Origin: Candidatus Dormiibacterota bacterium
GTDB lineage: Bacteria > Chloroflexota > Dormibacteria > Dormibacterales > Dormibacteraceae
DNA: 64,000 nucleotides
NCBI GenBank assembly: GCA_024280995.1
Contig: JAMXLM010000018.1
Coordinates: 124,001-188,000 of the forward strand
Direction of reading: 5' to 3'
The notes under the pieces were generated by a model. It was not told the DNA's origin. It did not search any database and worked only from the letters and a program-made list of their open reading frames with translations. Both the position numbers and the translations under genes were made by a program. The stretch's first letter is position 1. The number at the start of each line of letters is the position of its first letter. Shown one piece after another: positions 43,486 through 50,752 of the stretch.

Positions 43486-44141
43486 GAAGGTCGTGCTCTG
43501 GTCACCACCACGGACTCGAGGTGCGCGACGTCGTTGACGCCCGCGATCACCGAGCGACCGTCGCGTCTTTCGACGATGGTGATCGACGCGTTGTGGATGC
43601 GGAAGGGAAAGATGCCGCGGCTTGCCCTGGCGACGACGTTGTGGAGCACCACCTGGATGACCCCTCCATGGGTGACGATGAGAACGTCGCCGTCGGAGTG
43701 CCGCCGCGTGATGTCCTCGACTGCCGCCGTCACCCGCGCCTCGAACGCCGCTTCGCCCTCGCCGCCGGGGACGACGTCCCAGCTCGGCTCTTCGACCCAC
43801 CGGCGCCAACCCTGGGGATATCGCTGCGCGATCTCCTCCGTGGTGAGCCCCTCCCACTCGCCGAGGAAGACTTCGCGCAGCGCCGCCATCGGCGCCGGCG
43901 CGTACCGAACCGCGGCGCCGACGATCTCGGCGGTCTCGAACGCGCGTTTCAGGTCGCTCGCGTAGAAGGCGGAGAAGCTGCGGCCCGCCAGCCGGGCGGC
44001 GAGGAGCGAGGCCTGGCTGCGCCCCGTCTCCGAGAGTGGCGGATCCATCTGGCCCTGGATGCGACGCTCCTGGTTCCACGTCGACTCGCCGTGCCGGATG
44101 AGTACGAGGCGCGGTGGGGATGGCCGAGCAGGGAGGGGCAG
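43482..44141 (-). CDS. Histidine phosphatase (phosphoglycerate mutase-like), start unclear
   Basis: Cytoplasmic phosphatase with the RHG motif LVLIRHGESTWN (catalytic His), the second-half SDLKRAFETAEIV, the acidic LGEWEGLTTEEI and VLIVTHGGVIQVVL. The RHG motif lies upstream of the first standard start (ATG 44048), so the true start must be earlier; no ATG, GTG or TTG exists between the in-frame TAA and RHG. CTG 44141 is given as a placeholder, while ATA and ATC triplets about 30-45 bases farther up could also serve. The stop overlaps the FemAB-like GTG. Divergent from the DUF4388 gene. Confidence 0.75.
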   Translation of the reverse strand: MPLPARPSPPRLVLIRHGESTWNQERRIQGQMDPPLSETGRSQASLLAARLAGRSFSAFYASDLKRAFETAEIVGAAVRYAPAPMAALREVFLGEWEGLTTEEIAQRYPQGWRRWVEEPSWDVVPGGEGEAAFEARVTAAVEDITRRHSDGDVLIVTHGGVIQVVLHNVVARASRGIFPFRIHNASITIVERRDGRSVIAGVNDVAHLESVVVTRARPS

Positions 44142-44238
44142 TTCTGGCGGCTCGGGACGCGCGGCTCTGATACCGATGCCTATACTAACTTTCTCTTAAT
44201 CCCGATCGGACGACCGCCCGATCCGCAGGAGAAGACCG

Positions 44239-45792
44239 TTGCAAACGCACGGCACGTTAGCCGAAACCCCGCTGAAATCGCTATTGGAATCCGCTCAGGG
44301 TGAGCGGTCCACGGGTACCCTTACGGTCCGCAATGGAAACGGGCAATCGACAGCCCTGTACTTCCTCTTCGGGCATCTCTTCCACGCGCAGGGCGACGGC
44401 AAGTCCGGCGACGACGCGGTCGTCAGCGCCCTGCACTGGAGCAAGGGCGAGTTCGATTTCGACGCCAAGGCCAAGCTCCCCGCGGACGAGACCGTCAAGG
44501 CCGGGATTCCCGAGCTCGTCACCGCGGCGGGCACGGCGCCGGCTGCTGTCGAGCCGAAGCCCGAGCCCCAGCCAGAGGCTCAGCCCGAGCGCCAGGCGGA
44601 GCAGCAGGAACCTCGAAGCGATCGAAAAGAGCATGCTGAGCCGGAAAGAAAGGTGGAAGCGCCGCAGCCACGTCGAGGGGTGAAGCATCGCCCGCAGCCG
44701 AAACACGGCCGCGAGCCGATCCCCGTCCCCGCCGGGCAGATCCTCTACGACTCGCTCAAGACCTCTTTCGTCGACTTTCCACGATTGCTCACGACACTGG
44801 AGCGCGAGGGTTACACCGGCTACGTGCGCCTGCTGACCGACGACGCTTCGGGATTGATCCTCTTCCGCGAAGGCTCCGCGCTCGAGTGTCTTTACGACGG
44901 CGGCGGCGAGACAGGCAGCAGCCTGGTTCTCGGGACGCAGGCGCTGCAGCACTTCAACGACGACGTCACCGCCGGTCACGGCGTGCTCGACGTGGTGGGC
45001 CTCTCGCCGGAGCTGATCGACGGGTTGTACGAGCTGACGGTCTCGCGCCCGATGTACACAGAGCTGTACGCGGGGTGGGTCGACATGCGCGCCCTGCTCC
45101 AGTTCTTGAGCGACCGCAAGCTCAGCGGCAGCGTGATGATCCGTTCCGGAGGCGGGACCGGCGTCATCATCCTTGCGAAGGGCGAGCTGGCCGGCGCGTA
45201 CACGAGCGAGTCGCGCGAGATCGCCGACAAGCCTGACCAGGCGCTCGCGCTGTGTGACGACCCGAACGCGATGATCGAGGTCAAGTCGGCGGACACGACC
45301 AAGCATCCGCCGCTCGACGTCGAAGAGATCGTCGGCGGGCAGAGGAACAGGCCTGCACCCGCCCCTGCATACGCGCAGACGGCGCCGATGCCCACCGCGC
45401 CGCCGGCTCCGGACCCCATCGCGCCGACCAACCCGACCATCCCGGTGATGCCCGCCGAGCCACCGACCGCGCAGATTCCCACGCAGAACTACTCGAGCTA
45501 CCAGCAGCCGACTCCGCCCCAGATGCCCGTCGCCCCGACCACGCCGCCGCGCAGCGCAGGCCCGCAGCTCGACTGGCCTTCGGTCGTGGCCGAGCTGCAG
45601 GCGATGGCAGAGGACGCGCTGGGCAACCGGGCCCGAAAGGTGAAGGACATCCTCGGCGCGGCGGACCAGTCGCTGCCGGGGATCGAGGGCGCGATCGACC
45701 AGATCCCGAGCATCTCGCTGCTCTTCGTCGACTCCTCGCGGCTCGAGCAGCTGGCGCAGGAGATGAGGGCCCGGCTCAAGTCGCACCTTTAG
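44239..45792 (+). CDS. DUF4388-domain protein with Pro-rich regions
   Basis: 517 residues, cytoplasmic. N-terminal DUF4388 (about 5-80: GTLAETPLKSLLESAQGERSTGTLTV split, YFLFGHLFHAQGDGKSGDDAV), then a low-complexity Pro/Glu/Gln region (about 100-160), a second similar domain (about 165-365, LYDSLKTSFVDFPRLLTTLE) that repeats the phrase GLILFREGSALECLY, a Pro-rich linker (about 370-450), and a C-terminal helical region. DUF4388 proteins are linked to polarity and signalling in other bacteria; nothing specific here. TTG start with CAGGAG 8 bases ahead; TATACT (44181) may be the -10. Confidence 0.82.
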   Translation: MQTHGTLAETPLKSLLESAQGERSTGTLTVRNGNGQSTALYFLFGHLFHAQGDGKSGDDAVVSALHWSKGEFDFDAKAKLPADETVKAGIPELVTAAGTAPAAVEPKPEPQPEAQPERQAEQQEPRSDRKEHAEPERKVEAPQPRRGVKHRPQPKHGREPIPVPAGQILYDSLKTSFVDFPRLLTTLEREGYTGYVRLLTDDASGLILFREGSALECLYDGGGETGSSLVLGTQALQHFNDDVTAGHGVLDVVGLSPELIDGLYELTVSRPMYTELYAGWVDMRALLQFLSDRKLSGSVMIRSGGGTGVIILAKGELAGAYTSESREIADKPDQALALCDDPNAMIEVKSADTTKHPPLDVEEIVGGQRNRPAPAPAYAQTAPMPTAPPAPDPIAPTNPTIPVMPAEPPTAQIPTQNYSSYQQPTPPQMPVAPTTPPRSAGPQLDWPSVVAELQAMAEDALGNRARKVKDILGAADQSLPGIEGAIDQIPSISLLFVDSSRLEQLAQEMRARLKSHL

Positions 45793-45910
45793 CCGCCCGC
45801 GCCGTATAAACCCTTAACAGGGTGGGTTGGCATCTCGGCTTTTCGCGATTAGCCTCTTCCCAGGTGTGCGGGCTCGGGGGTGGGAGCCGCACCAACGGAA
45901 AGCCTCCTGA

Positions 45911-45973
45911 TGGAGCCGGGCGCGCGCAGGGCGCCCCTCCTGGTGGCGCCGGGCGCGCGCAGGGCGCTCCGCC
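45911..45973 (+). repeat. Two tandem 33-bp repeats
   Basis: TGGAGCCGGGCGCGCGCAGG begins copy 1 (45911) and TGGCGCCGGGCGCGCGCAGG copy 2 (45944). About 30 of 33 bases are identical. They lie in the 191-bp spacer before the propeller lipoprotein gene, in its leader if transcription starts near the TATAAA at about 45813. Confidence 0.7.
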
Positions 45974-45983
45974 TGGGAGGAGG

Positions 45984-47588
45984 GTGGGCCCGCGGAAGCT
46001 GCGCAATTTTGCCGCCGCGGTCCTCGGGGTCGCGCTGCTGCCGCTCACGGCGTGCGGCGGAAACCCGCCCCAGATCGTCGACTACTCCCCTCAGCGCAAC
46101 ACCATCGACGTCAGCACGGCGGCACCGATCACCATCACCTTCGACCACGACGTCGACCGCAGCTCCGTCGAATCACGCCTCCACCTCGTGCCCGCGACCG
46201 ACGGCCAGGTGCTGTGGCGCAACAGCCACGAGCTCGTCTACGACCACGCCACCCTGCGCACGAACACCAGCTACGAGGTCGTCCTCGAGCCGGGGTACCG
46301 CGACCCCGCCGGCGACACGTACACCCTCCGCCACCACTGGGCGTTCATCACGGAAGGCCCACCCTCGCTCGCGTCGTCGGCGCCCGGCAACGGAGAGGCG
46401 TCCATCGACCCTGCCTCCTACTTGAGCCTGGACTTCAGCCGTGCGATGGACCCCAAGTCCCTGAACAGCGCGATCTCGATCAGCCCGAGCATCCCGTTCG
46501 AGGTGCGCCCCGACCCCACCGAGCCTCGGCGCGCGGTCGTCGCTCCACAGCAGCTGCTCGCCGCCAACACCGACTACCAGATCCTCGTCAACACGGCCGC
46601 GACCGATGTGGACGGCAACCAGCTCGGCCGCGACGAGCTGATCCATTTCAGCACAGGCCCGCAGCGGACCCTGCGCCACTGGATCGCGTTCGCCACGGAC
46701 GGGACCGACGGATCCGCCGGTGGGCTGTGGATCGTCGACGAGCGTGGGTTTCCGCGCCAGCTGTTCGACGCGAGCTCGGTGCAGTCCTTCACGTGGTCAC
46801 CCGCCGGAGACTCGCTTCTCGTCCGCGGTGGCGACGGGTCGTGGTGGCAGGTCACGCCCGGAGCAGCGGAAGCTCCGCTCAACCTCAAGGCCGCCTGGGC
46901 GTCTTCGCTCGCGCGCGGAATGGGCCTGGTCTACATCGACTACGCCGGGGTGCTTCACCGCCAGGCACCGGACGGCACCGACGAGGTGATCGCCTCCGAC
47001 GTGGCCGAGGCCACGGTGGCGCCCAACGGACTCCGGGTCGCATTCGTGCACTCGATCGGCAGCGCCGGCGAGGTATGGGGTTACGACGTCGGGCTGAAGG
47101 CAAGCTACCAGCTGGTCACGGACGACGCCCCCGTCAGCTCGGTCGCCTGGTCGCCGGCCGGGAATCGCCTGGCCTACCTCCGCCACGATCCGGGAACCAC
47201 GACCCTGCGGATGCGCAGCCTCGCCGGGACCGCCGCGACGACGACGCTCGCGACCGGCAACCTCGGCGCGCCGGCGTGGCTCCCGGATTCGAGCCACATC
47301 GTCTTTGCCGCCGCGATCACGACGAACGCCGGCGTTGTGCACAAGGCCTACGTCGTGAACGTGGTCTCGCCTCCGAGCTCGCTCACCCTTGCCGCAGGAC
47401 TTCCCTCAGACCCGGGCATCGACGTGACGTCGCCCGTCTCCTCACCCGACGGACATCAGATCGCGTTCCTCAGCGCCGACCAGGTCTGGCTGATGAACGC
47501 GGACGGCACGCGGCCGACCGCGCTGACGAAAGAGGACCCTGCGTCCTTTCCCTATTCGTGCCGCGCGCTGGCCTGGACCCGGAGCTGA
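45984..47588 (+). CDS. Lipoprotein with Ig-like (Big_5) domains and a TolB-like propeller
   Basis: 534 residues from GTG 45984. Signal peptide with lipobox LPLTACGG (Cys about residue 24). Two Ig-like Big_5 segments (STAAPITITFDHDVDRSSVE, about 40-125; SLDFSRAMDPKSLNSAIS, about 150-235) precede a WD40/TolB-like propeller (about 245-530) marked by SFTWSPAGDSLL, SVAWSPAGNRLAYL and SSPDGHQIAFLS. GTG 45984 is preferred, with GGAGGAGG just ahead, because the 54-codon upstream extension consists mainly of the 33-bp repeats. It is probably a surface-exposed binding protein. Converges on the glycosyltransferase with a 37-bp overlap. Confidence 0.82.
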   Translation: MGPRKLRNFAAAVLGVALLPLTACGGNPPQIVDYSPQRNTIDVSTAAPITITFDHDVDRSSVESRLHLVPATDGQVLWRNSHELVYDHATLRTNTSYEVVLEPGYRDPAGDTYTLRHHWAFITEGPPSLASSAPGNGEASIDPASYLSLDFSRAMDPKSLNSAISISPSIPFEVRPDPTEPRRAVVAPQQLLAANTDYQILVNTAATDVDGNQLGRDELIHFSTGPQRTLRHWIAFATDGTDGSAGGLWIVDERGFPRQLFDASSVQSFTWSPAGDSLLVRGGDGSWWQVTPGAAEAPLNLKAAWASSLARGMGLVYIDYAGVLHRQAPDGTDEVIASDVAEATVAPNGLRVAFVHSIGSAGEVWGYDVGLKASYQLVTDDAPVSSVAWSPAGNRLAYLRHDPGTTTLRMRSLAGTAATTTLATGNLGAPAWLPDSSHIVFAAAITTNAGVVHKAYVVNVVSPPSSLTLAAGLPSDPGIDVTSPVSSPDGHQIAFLSADQVWLMNADGTRPTALTKEDPASFPYSCRALAWTRS

Positions 47589-48838
47589 GCCCGCTCGACG
47601 ACTCGGTCGAAGAGCAGCTCCAGCCGGTCCGCGGTCCTGGCCCACGAAAAACGCTGCGCAAGCAGGCGGCCACGCCGGCCCATCTGCTGCGCAAGCTCGG
47701 GATCATCGAGCAGGCGGCCGATCCGCTCCGCGTACGCGGCGGGATCATGGCCGTCGACCAGGTAACCGCTCACCTCGTCGCGGATCACTGAACGCAGACC
47801 CGTGACGTTGGAGCCGACGACGGGTCGACCGGAGGCCTGTGCCTCCAGGCCCACGAGCCCGAACGACTCGCTGTAGGAAGGCATCACCAGCACGTCCGCG
47901 GCGGAGTAGAAGTACGGCAGCTCGTGGTGCGCGACCGAACCGAGAAAGTCGACGCGGTCGCGCACGCCCGCGGCCTCGGCCACCGACTTCAGCCGCGACT
48001 TCTCGCTCTCCTCGCCGTCCTTGCTGTCCTCGCCGAGGATCAGAAGCCGGACGTCGTCGTGGGCGCGGTCGCGCAGAAGCGCAAGCGCGCGGATCGCCAC
48101 CTCGACGCCCTTCAGTCGCTCGAGCCGGCCGACGAACAGCAGCAGCCGTCCGTCGCCGTATCCGATCTTGCTTCGCGCCTCGGCGCGGTCGATCGGCTGG
48201 AACATCGCCAGGTCCACGCCAGGGGGAACCACGTAAACGCGCTCCGGCTCAGCGCCGTACAGGTCGACGAGGTCCACGCCCTCTTCTTCGGTGGACGCGA
48301 TCAGCAGGTCCGCCTGCTGCGCGATCTCGCCCTCGACCTGAATGCGCAGCGCCGGCTCCGGGATTGCGCCGGTGGCAAGCGCACGGTTCTTGACCAGGCC
48401 GAGCGTGTGCGCGACATGCGCCCAGGTGCGGGCGATCCGCGGACGGAGCAGACACGCCACCTCGCCCGAGAGCCAGTAGTGCGAGAAGAGCAGGTCGTAC
48501 CTCAGGCCCTCGCGGCCGGCGAAGTCCGCGACGCGGCGCGCGAACAGAGGGACCTCGTTGTAGAGCGAGTACTTGTCCAGTCCATTGCCCGCCGGCACGT
48601 AGATGACCCGAGACAGATCCGCGAGCTGCTCGACCGCCGGATCGTCCGGCGACTGGCGGCGGGTGAAGATGTCGGTGGCTATCCCGCGGTCGCTGAACGC
48701 GGTCGCGACCTCGCGCACATAGACATTGAGACCGCCGTTGGCGTTCTGCCCCAATGAGGCGGTCGGGGACGTGTGCATGGAGATGACCGCGATCCGCCGC
48801 GCGGCGCGGTCGCCGATTGGCCGGGTCGGGTCAGCCAC
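47552..48838 (-). CDS. GT4-family glycosyltransferase (MshA/sucrose synthase-like)
   Basis: 428 residues. N-terminal acceptor domain begins IAVISMHTSPTASLGQNANGGLNVYVREVA (split about 16-45), as in MshA-like and sucrose-phosphate synthase-like GT4 enzymes, with HTLGLVKN. Donor domain: VPPGVDLAMFQP (about 209-220), LLFVGRLERLKGVEVAIRAL (split about 236-255), FLGSV and the E-x7-E motif SESFGLVGLEAQASGRPVVGS. The donor is probably an NDP-sugar; the acceptor (inositol phosphate or other) is not fixed by sequence. GTG 48838 is preferred to a TTG 21 bases earlier. Confidence 0.9.
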   Translation of the reverse strand: MADPTRPIGDRAARRIAVISMHTSPTASLGQNANGGLNVYVREVATAFSDRGIATDIFTRRQSPDDPAVEQLADLSRVIYVPAGNGLDKYSLYNEVPLFARRVADFAGREGLRYDLLFSHYWLSGEVACLLRPRIARTWAHVAHTLGLVKNRALATGAIPEPALRIQVEGEIAQQADLLIASTEEEGVDLVDLYGAEPERVYVVPPGVDLAMFQPIDRAEARSKIGYGDGRLLLFVGRLERLKGVEVAIRALALLRDRAHDDVRLLILGEDSKDGEESEKSRLKSVAEAAGVRDRVDFLGSVAHHELPYFYSAADVLVMPSYSESFGLVGLEAQASGRPVVGSNVTGLRSVIRDEVSGYLVDGHDPAAYAERIGRLLDDPELAQQMGRRGRLLAQRFSWARTADRLELLFDRVVERAQLRVQASARHE

Positions 48839-48995
48839 GGTACGCCGATCTCGCGTCAAGCCAGCGTCTCGAGACGCAGCAGAAGCCGGAACGGGAGACC
48901 GGCGAACAGGAACTCACAATGCTTAAAAACCTACGACCGCTGGGGGTATTCCCGCCGGAGCCCGGCGCCCGGGGCGGCGGATATCATTGGGTTCG

Positions 48996-49565
48996 ATGCG
49001 GTTCGGCCGAGGGGTTCTGGTGGCGCTCGCGATCCCGGCTTTCGTCGTTCTCACCGCCATCTCGACCCTCGCAAGCGCGTCGCCGACGCAGTCGTCGAGC
49101 GACACGGCCAGCGGGACCGTGACGCTACCGGGCGATCCCTCGAAGGGCGCGACGCTCTACGCGCAGAACTGCGCCACCTGCCACGGATCGGGACTCGAGG
49201 GGGGCATCGGCGCAACGCTGAACCCGATCGATAAGCTGCCCGGCGTAGCCGATCCGCTCGATCCCGCGTTCCTCATCGACACCATCACCAACGGTCGCCA
49301 GCCGCATCCGGGCGACCCGAAGCAGACACCGATGCCGCCGAAGGGTGGCAACGAGAGCCTGACCGACCAGGACATCAAAGACCTCGCGTCTTTCATCATC
49401 GTCCAGAACCGGCAGGGCTCCCCTCCGCTGTCGCCGGGTGAGCTCGCCAAGCGCACCATCCTCTGGGTCGGAATCGGGATCATCGCGATGGTGTTCATCA
49501 CCTACCTGCTGGCCACCTACAACATGCGCTGGATCGCCCGCCGAGCCGCGGCGCGACGCCGGTAA
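48996..49565 (+). CDS. Membrane-anchored cytochrome c
   Basis: 189 residues. Signal/anchor (about 5-27), then a single class I haem domain: GATLYAQNCATCHGSGLEGG (haem site CATCH, about 59-63) with TPMPPKGG supplying the axial Met, and a C-terminal membrane segment (ILWVGIGIIAMVFITYLLA, about 157-175) and a basic tail. Thus the haem is outside and anchored at both ends. Small quinol oxidase-associated cytochromes look like this. TATCAT lies eight bases ahead of the ATG, again leaderless-like. The 157-bp spacer before it shows no further gene. Confidence 0.9.
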   Translation: MRFGRGVLVALAIPAFVVLTAISTLASASPTQSSSDTASGTVTLPGDPSKGATLYAQNCATCHGSGLEGGIGATLNPIDKLPGVADPLDPAFLIDTITNGRQPHPGDPKQTPMPPKGGNESLTDQDIKDLASFIIVQNRQGSPPLSPGELAKRTILWVGIGIIAMVFITYLLATYNMRWIARRAAARRR

Positions 49566-50752
49566 CCGAAGCCGTCTCACTCGACCCCACCCCGGTCGGC
49601 GGCTCGCCGCGCATCCTCATCCTGTTCAGTGACACCGGCGGTGGACATCGCGCGGCCGCCCGCGCGCTGACCGACGCGCTCAAGCTTCTCGACCCGACGA
49701 GCATCGTCGTGGTCGCGGACCCGCTCATCGGCCAGGGTCCCGCCATTGTGCGCCGCCTCGCCTCGCTGTACTCGCCGGTCATCACTCGTTCTCGCACCGC
49801 TTGGGGCGCCGTGTATCACACGAGCAACACGCGGGCGACGTTCGCTGCGATCCGCGCCGTCTTCGGTCCGGCGGTGCGCAAGGTGATGGCGCAACTGCTC
49901 GAGCGCCACGACCCCGACGTCGTGCTGTCGGTGCATCCGCTGCTGAACCACGTCGCCTATCAGGCCATCCGCAGGAGCGGCCGGCCCCGCGCGCTGATGA
50001 CGGTGATCACCGATCTCGTCGACTTTCACCGCGGTTGGACCTTCAGCCACGCCGACCTGGTCATCGCTCCGACCGAGGGCGCCCGGAAGGTCGCGCTTCG
50101 GCGGCGCGTGCCCGCCGACAGGGTGAAGCTCCTTGGTCTTCCGGTCGACCTCCGCTTCCGGCCGCCCGCCCCAGGCGAGAAGCAGGCGCTGCGCCGGCGG
50201 TTTGGGCTCGACCAGAACCGCTTCACCGTCCTTGTCATCGGCGGAGCCGCGGGGGTCGGCCACCTCGCCTCGCAGGTGCGCGAGCTCTCCCTCGAACGTC
50301 ACCCGTGGCAGCTGGTGATCGTGTGCGGCCGCAACGAGAAGCTCCGGAAGCGGCTTTACGAGATGGAGGCGCTGACGCCGATGCTCATCCTCGGATTCGT
50401 CGATTACATGCCAGAGCTGATGCGCGCGTGCGACCTCGTCGTTACGAAGGCAGGCCCGGGCGCGATCGCGGAGGCTCTCGCGACGGGCCTCCCGCTTGTG
50501 ATCACAGGCTTTCTGCCCGGACAGGAGACGCCCAACGTCGACTTCGTCGTCGAGTCGGGAATCGGCGCCTTTGCACCGAAGGAGTCAGAGCTGCGCGACG
50601 AGGTCCGCGTGCTCGCCGAAGGGGGGCCGACGTGGCGCGACATGGCGCGCCGGGCGGAAGAGCTCGCCCATCCTTATGCCTCGTCGGACATCGCCCGCGA
50701 GTGCCTGCTGCTGGCGGCGCGCTACAAAGCGTCGGGGCAGGCGAGCCGGTAA
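49556..50752 (+). CDS. MGDG-synthase-like family 28 glycosyltransferase, start non-canonical
   Basis: About 398 residues. N-terminal ILILFSDTGGGHRAAARAL is the MGDG synthase-type opening, followed by the region DVVLSVHPLLNHVAYQAI (about 121-138), LVIAPTEGARKVALRR, and the GT28-type LVVTKAGPGAIAEALATGLPLVI (split about 293-316). Likely glycosylates a membrane diacylglycerol or works on other lipids. The first ordinary start is GTG 49709, which would delete the conserved N-terminal Gly loop. The upstream frame lacks ATG, GTG and TTG; ACG 49556 is used as a placeholder and overlaps the cytochrome stop. The 3' end overlaps the helicase gene by 31 bp. Confidence 0.8.
   Translation, partial: TPVTEAVSLDPTPVGGSPRILILFSDTGGGHRAAARALTDALKLLDPTSIVVVADPLIGQGPAIVRRLASLYSPVITRSRTAWGAVYHTSNTRATFAAIRAVFGPAVRKVMAQLLERHDPDVVLSVHPLLNHVAYQAIRRSGRPRALMTVITDLVDFHRGWTFSHADLVIAPTEGARKVALRRRVPADRVKLLGLPVDLRFRPPAPGEKQALRRRFGLDQNRFTVLVIGGAAGVGHLASQVRELSLERHPWQLVIVCGRNEKLRKRLYEMEALTPMLILGFVDYMPELMRACDLVVTKAGPGAIAEALATGLPLVITGFLPGQETPNVDFVVESGIGAFAPKESELRDEVRVLAEGGPTWRDMARRAEELAHPYASSDIARECLLLAARYKASGQASR

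Noticed and set aside
44281-45786. 501-codon minus-strand frame opposite the DUF4388 gene
   Set aside because: Arg-rich, no domain features; a typical antisense shadow of a GC-rich gene.
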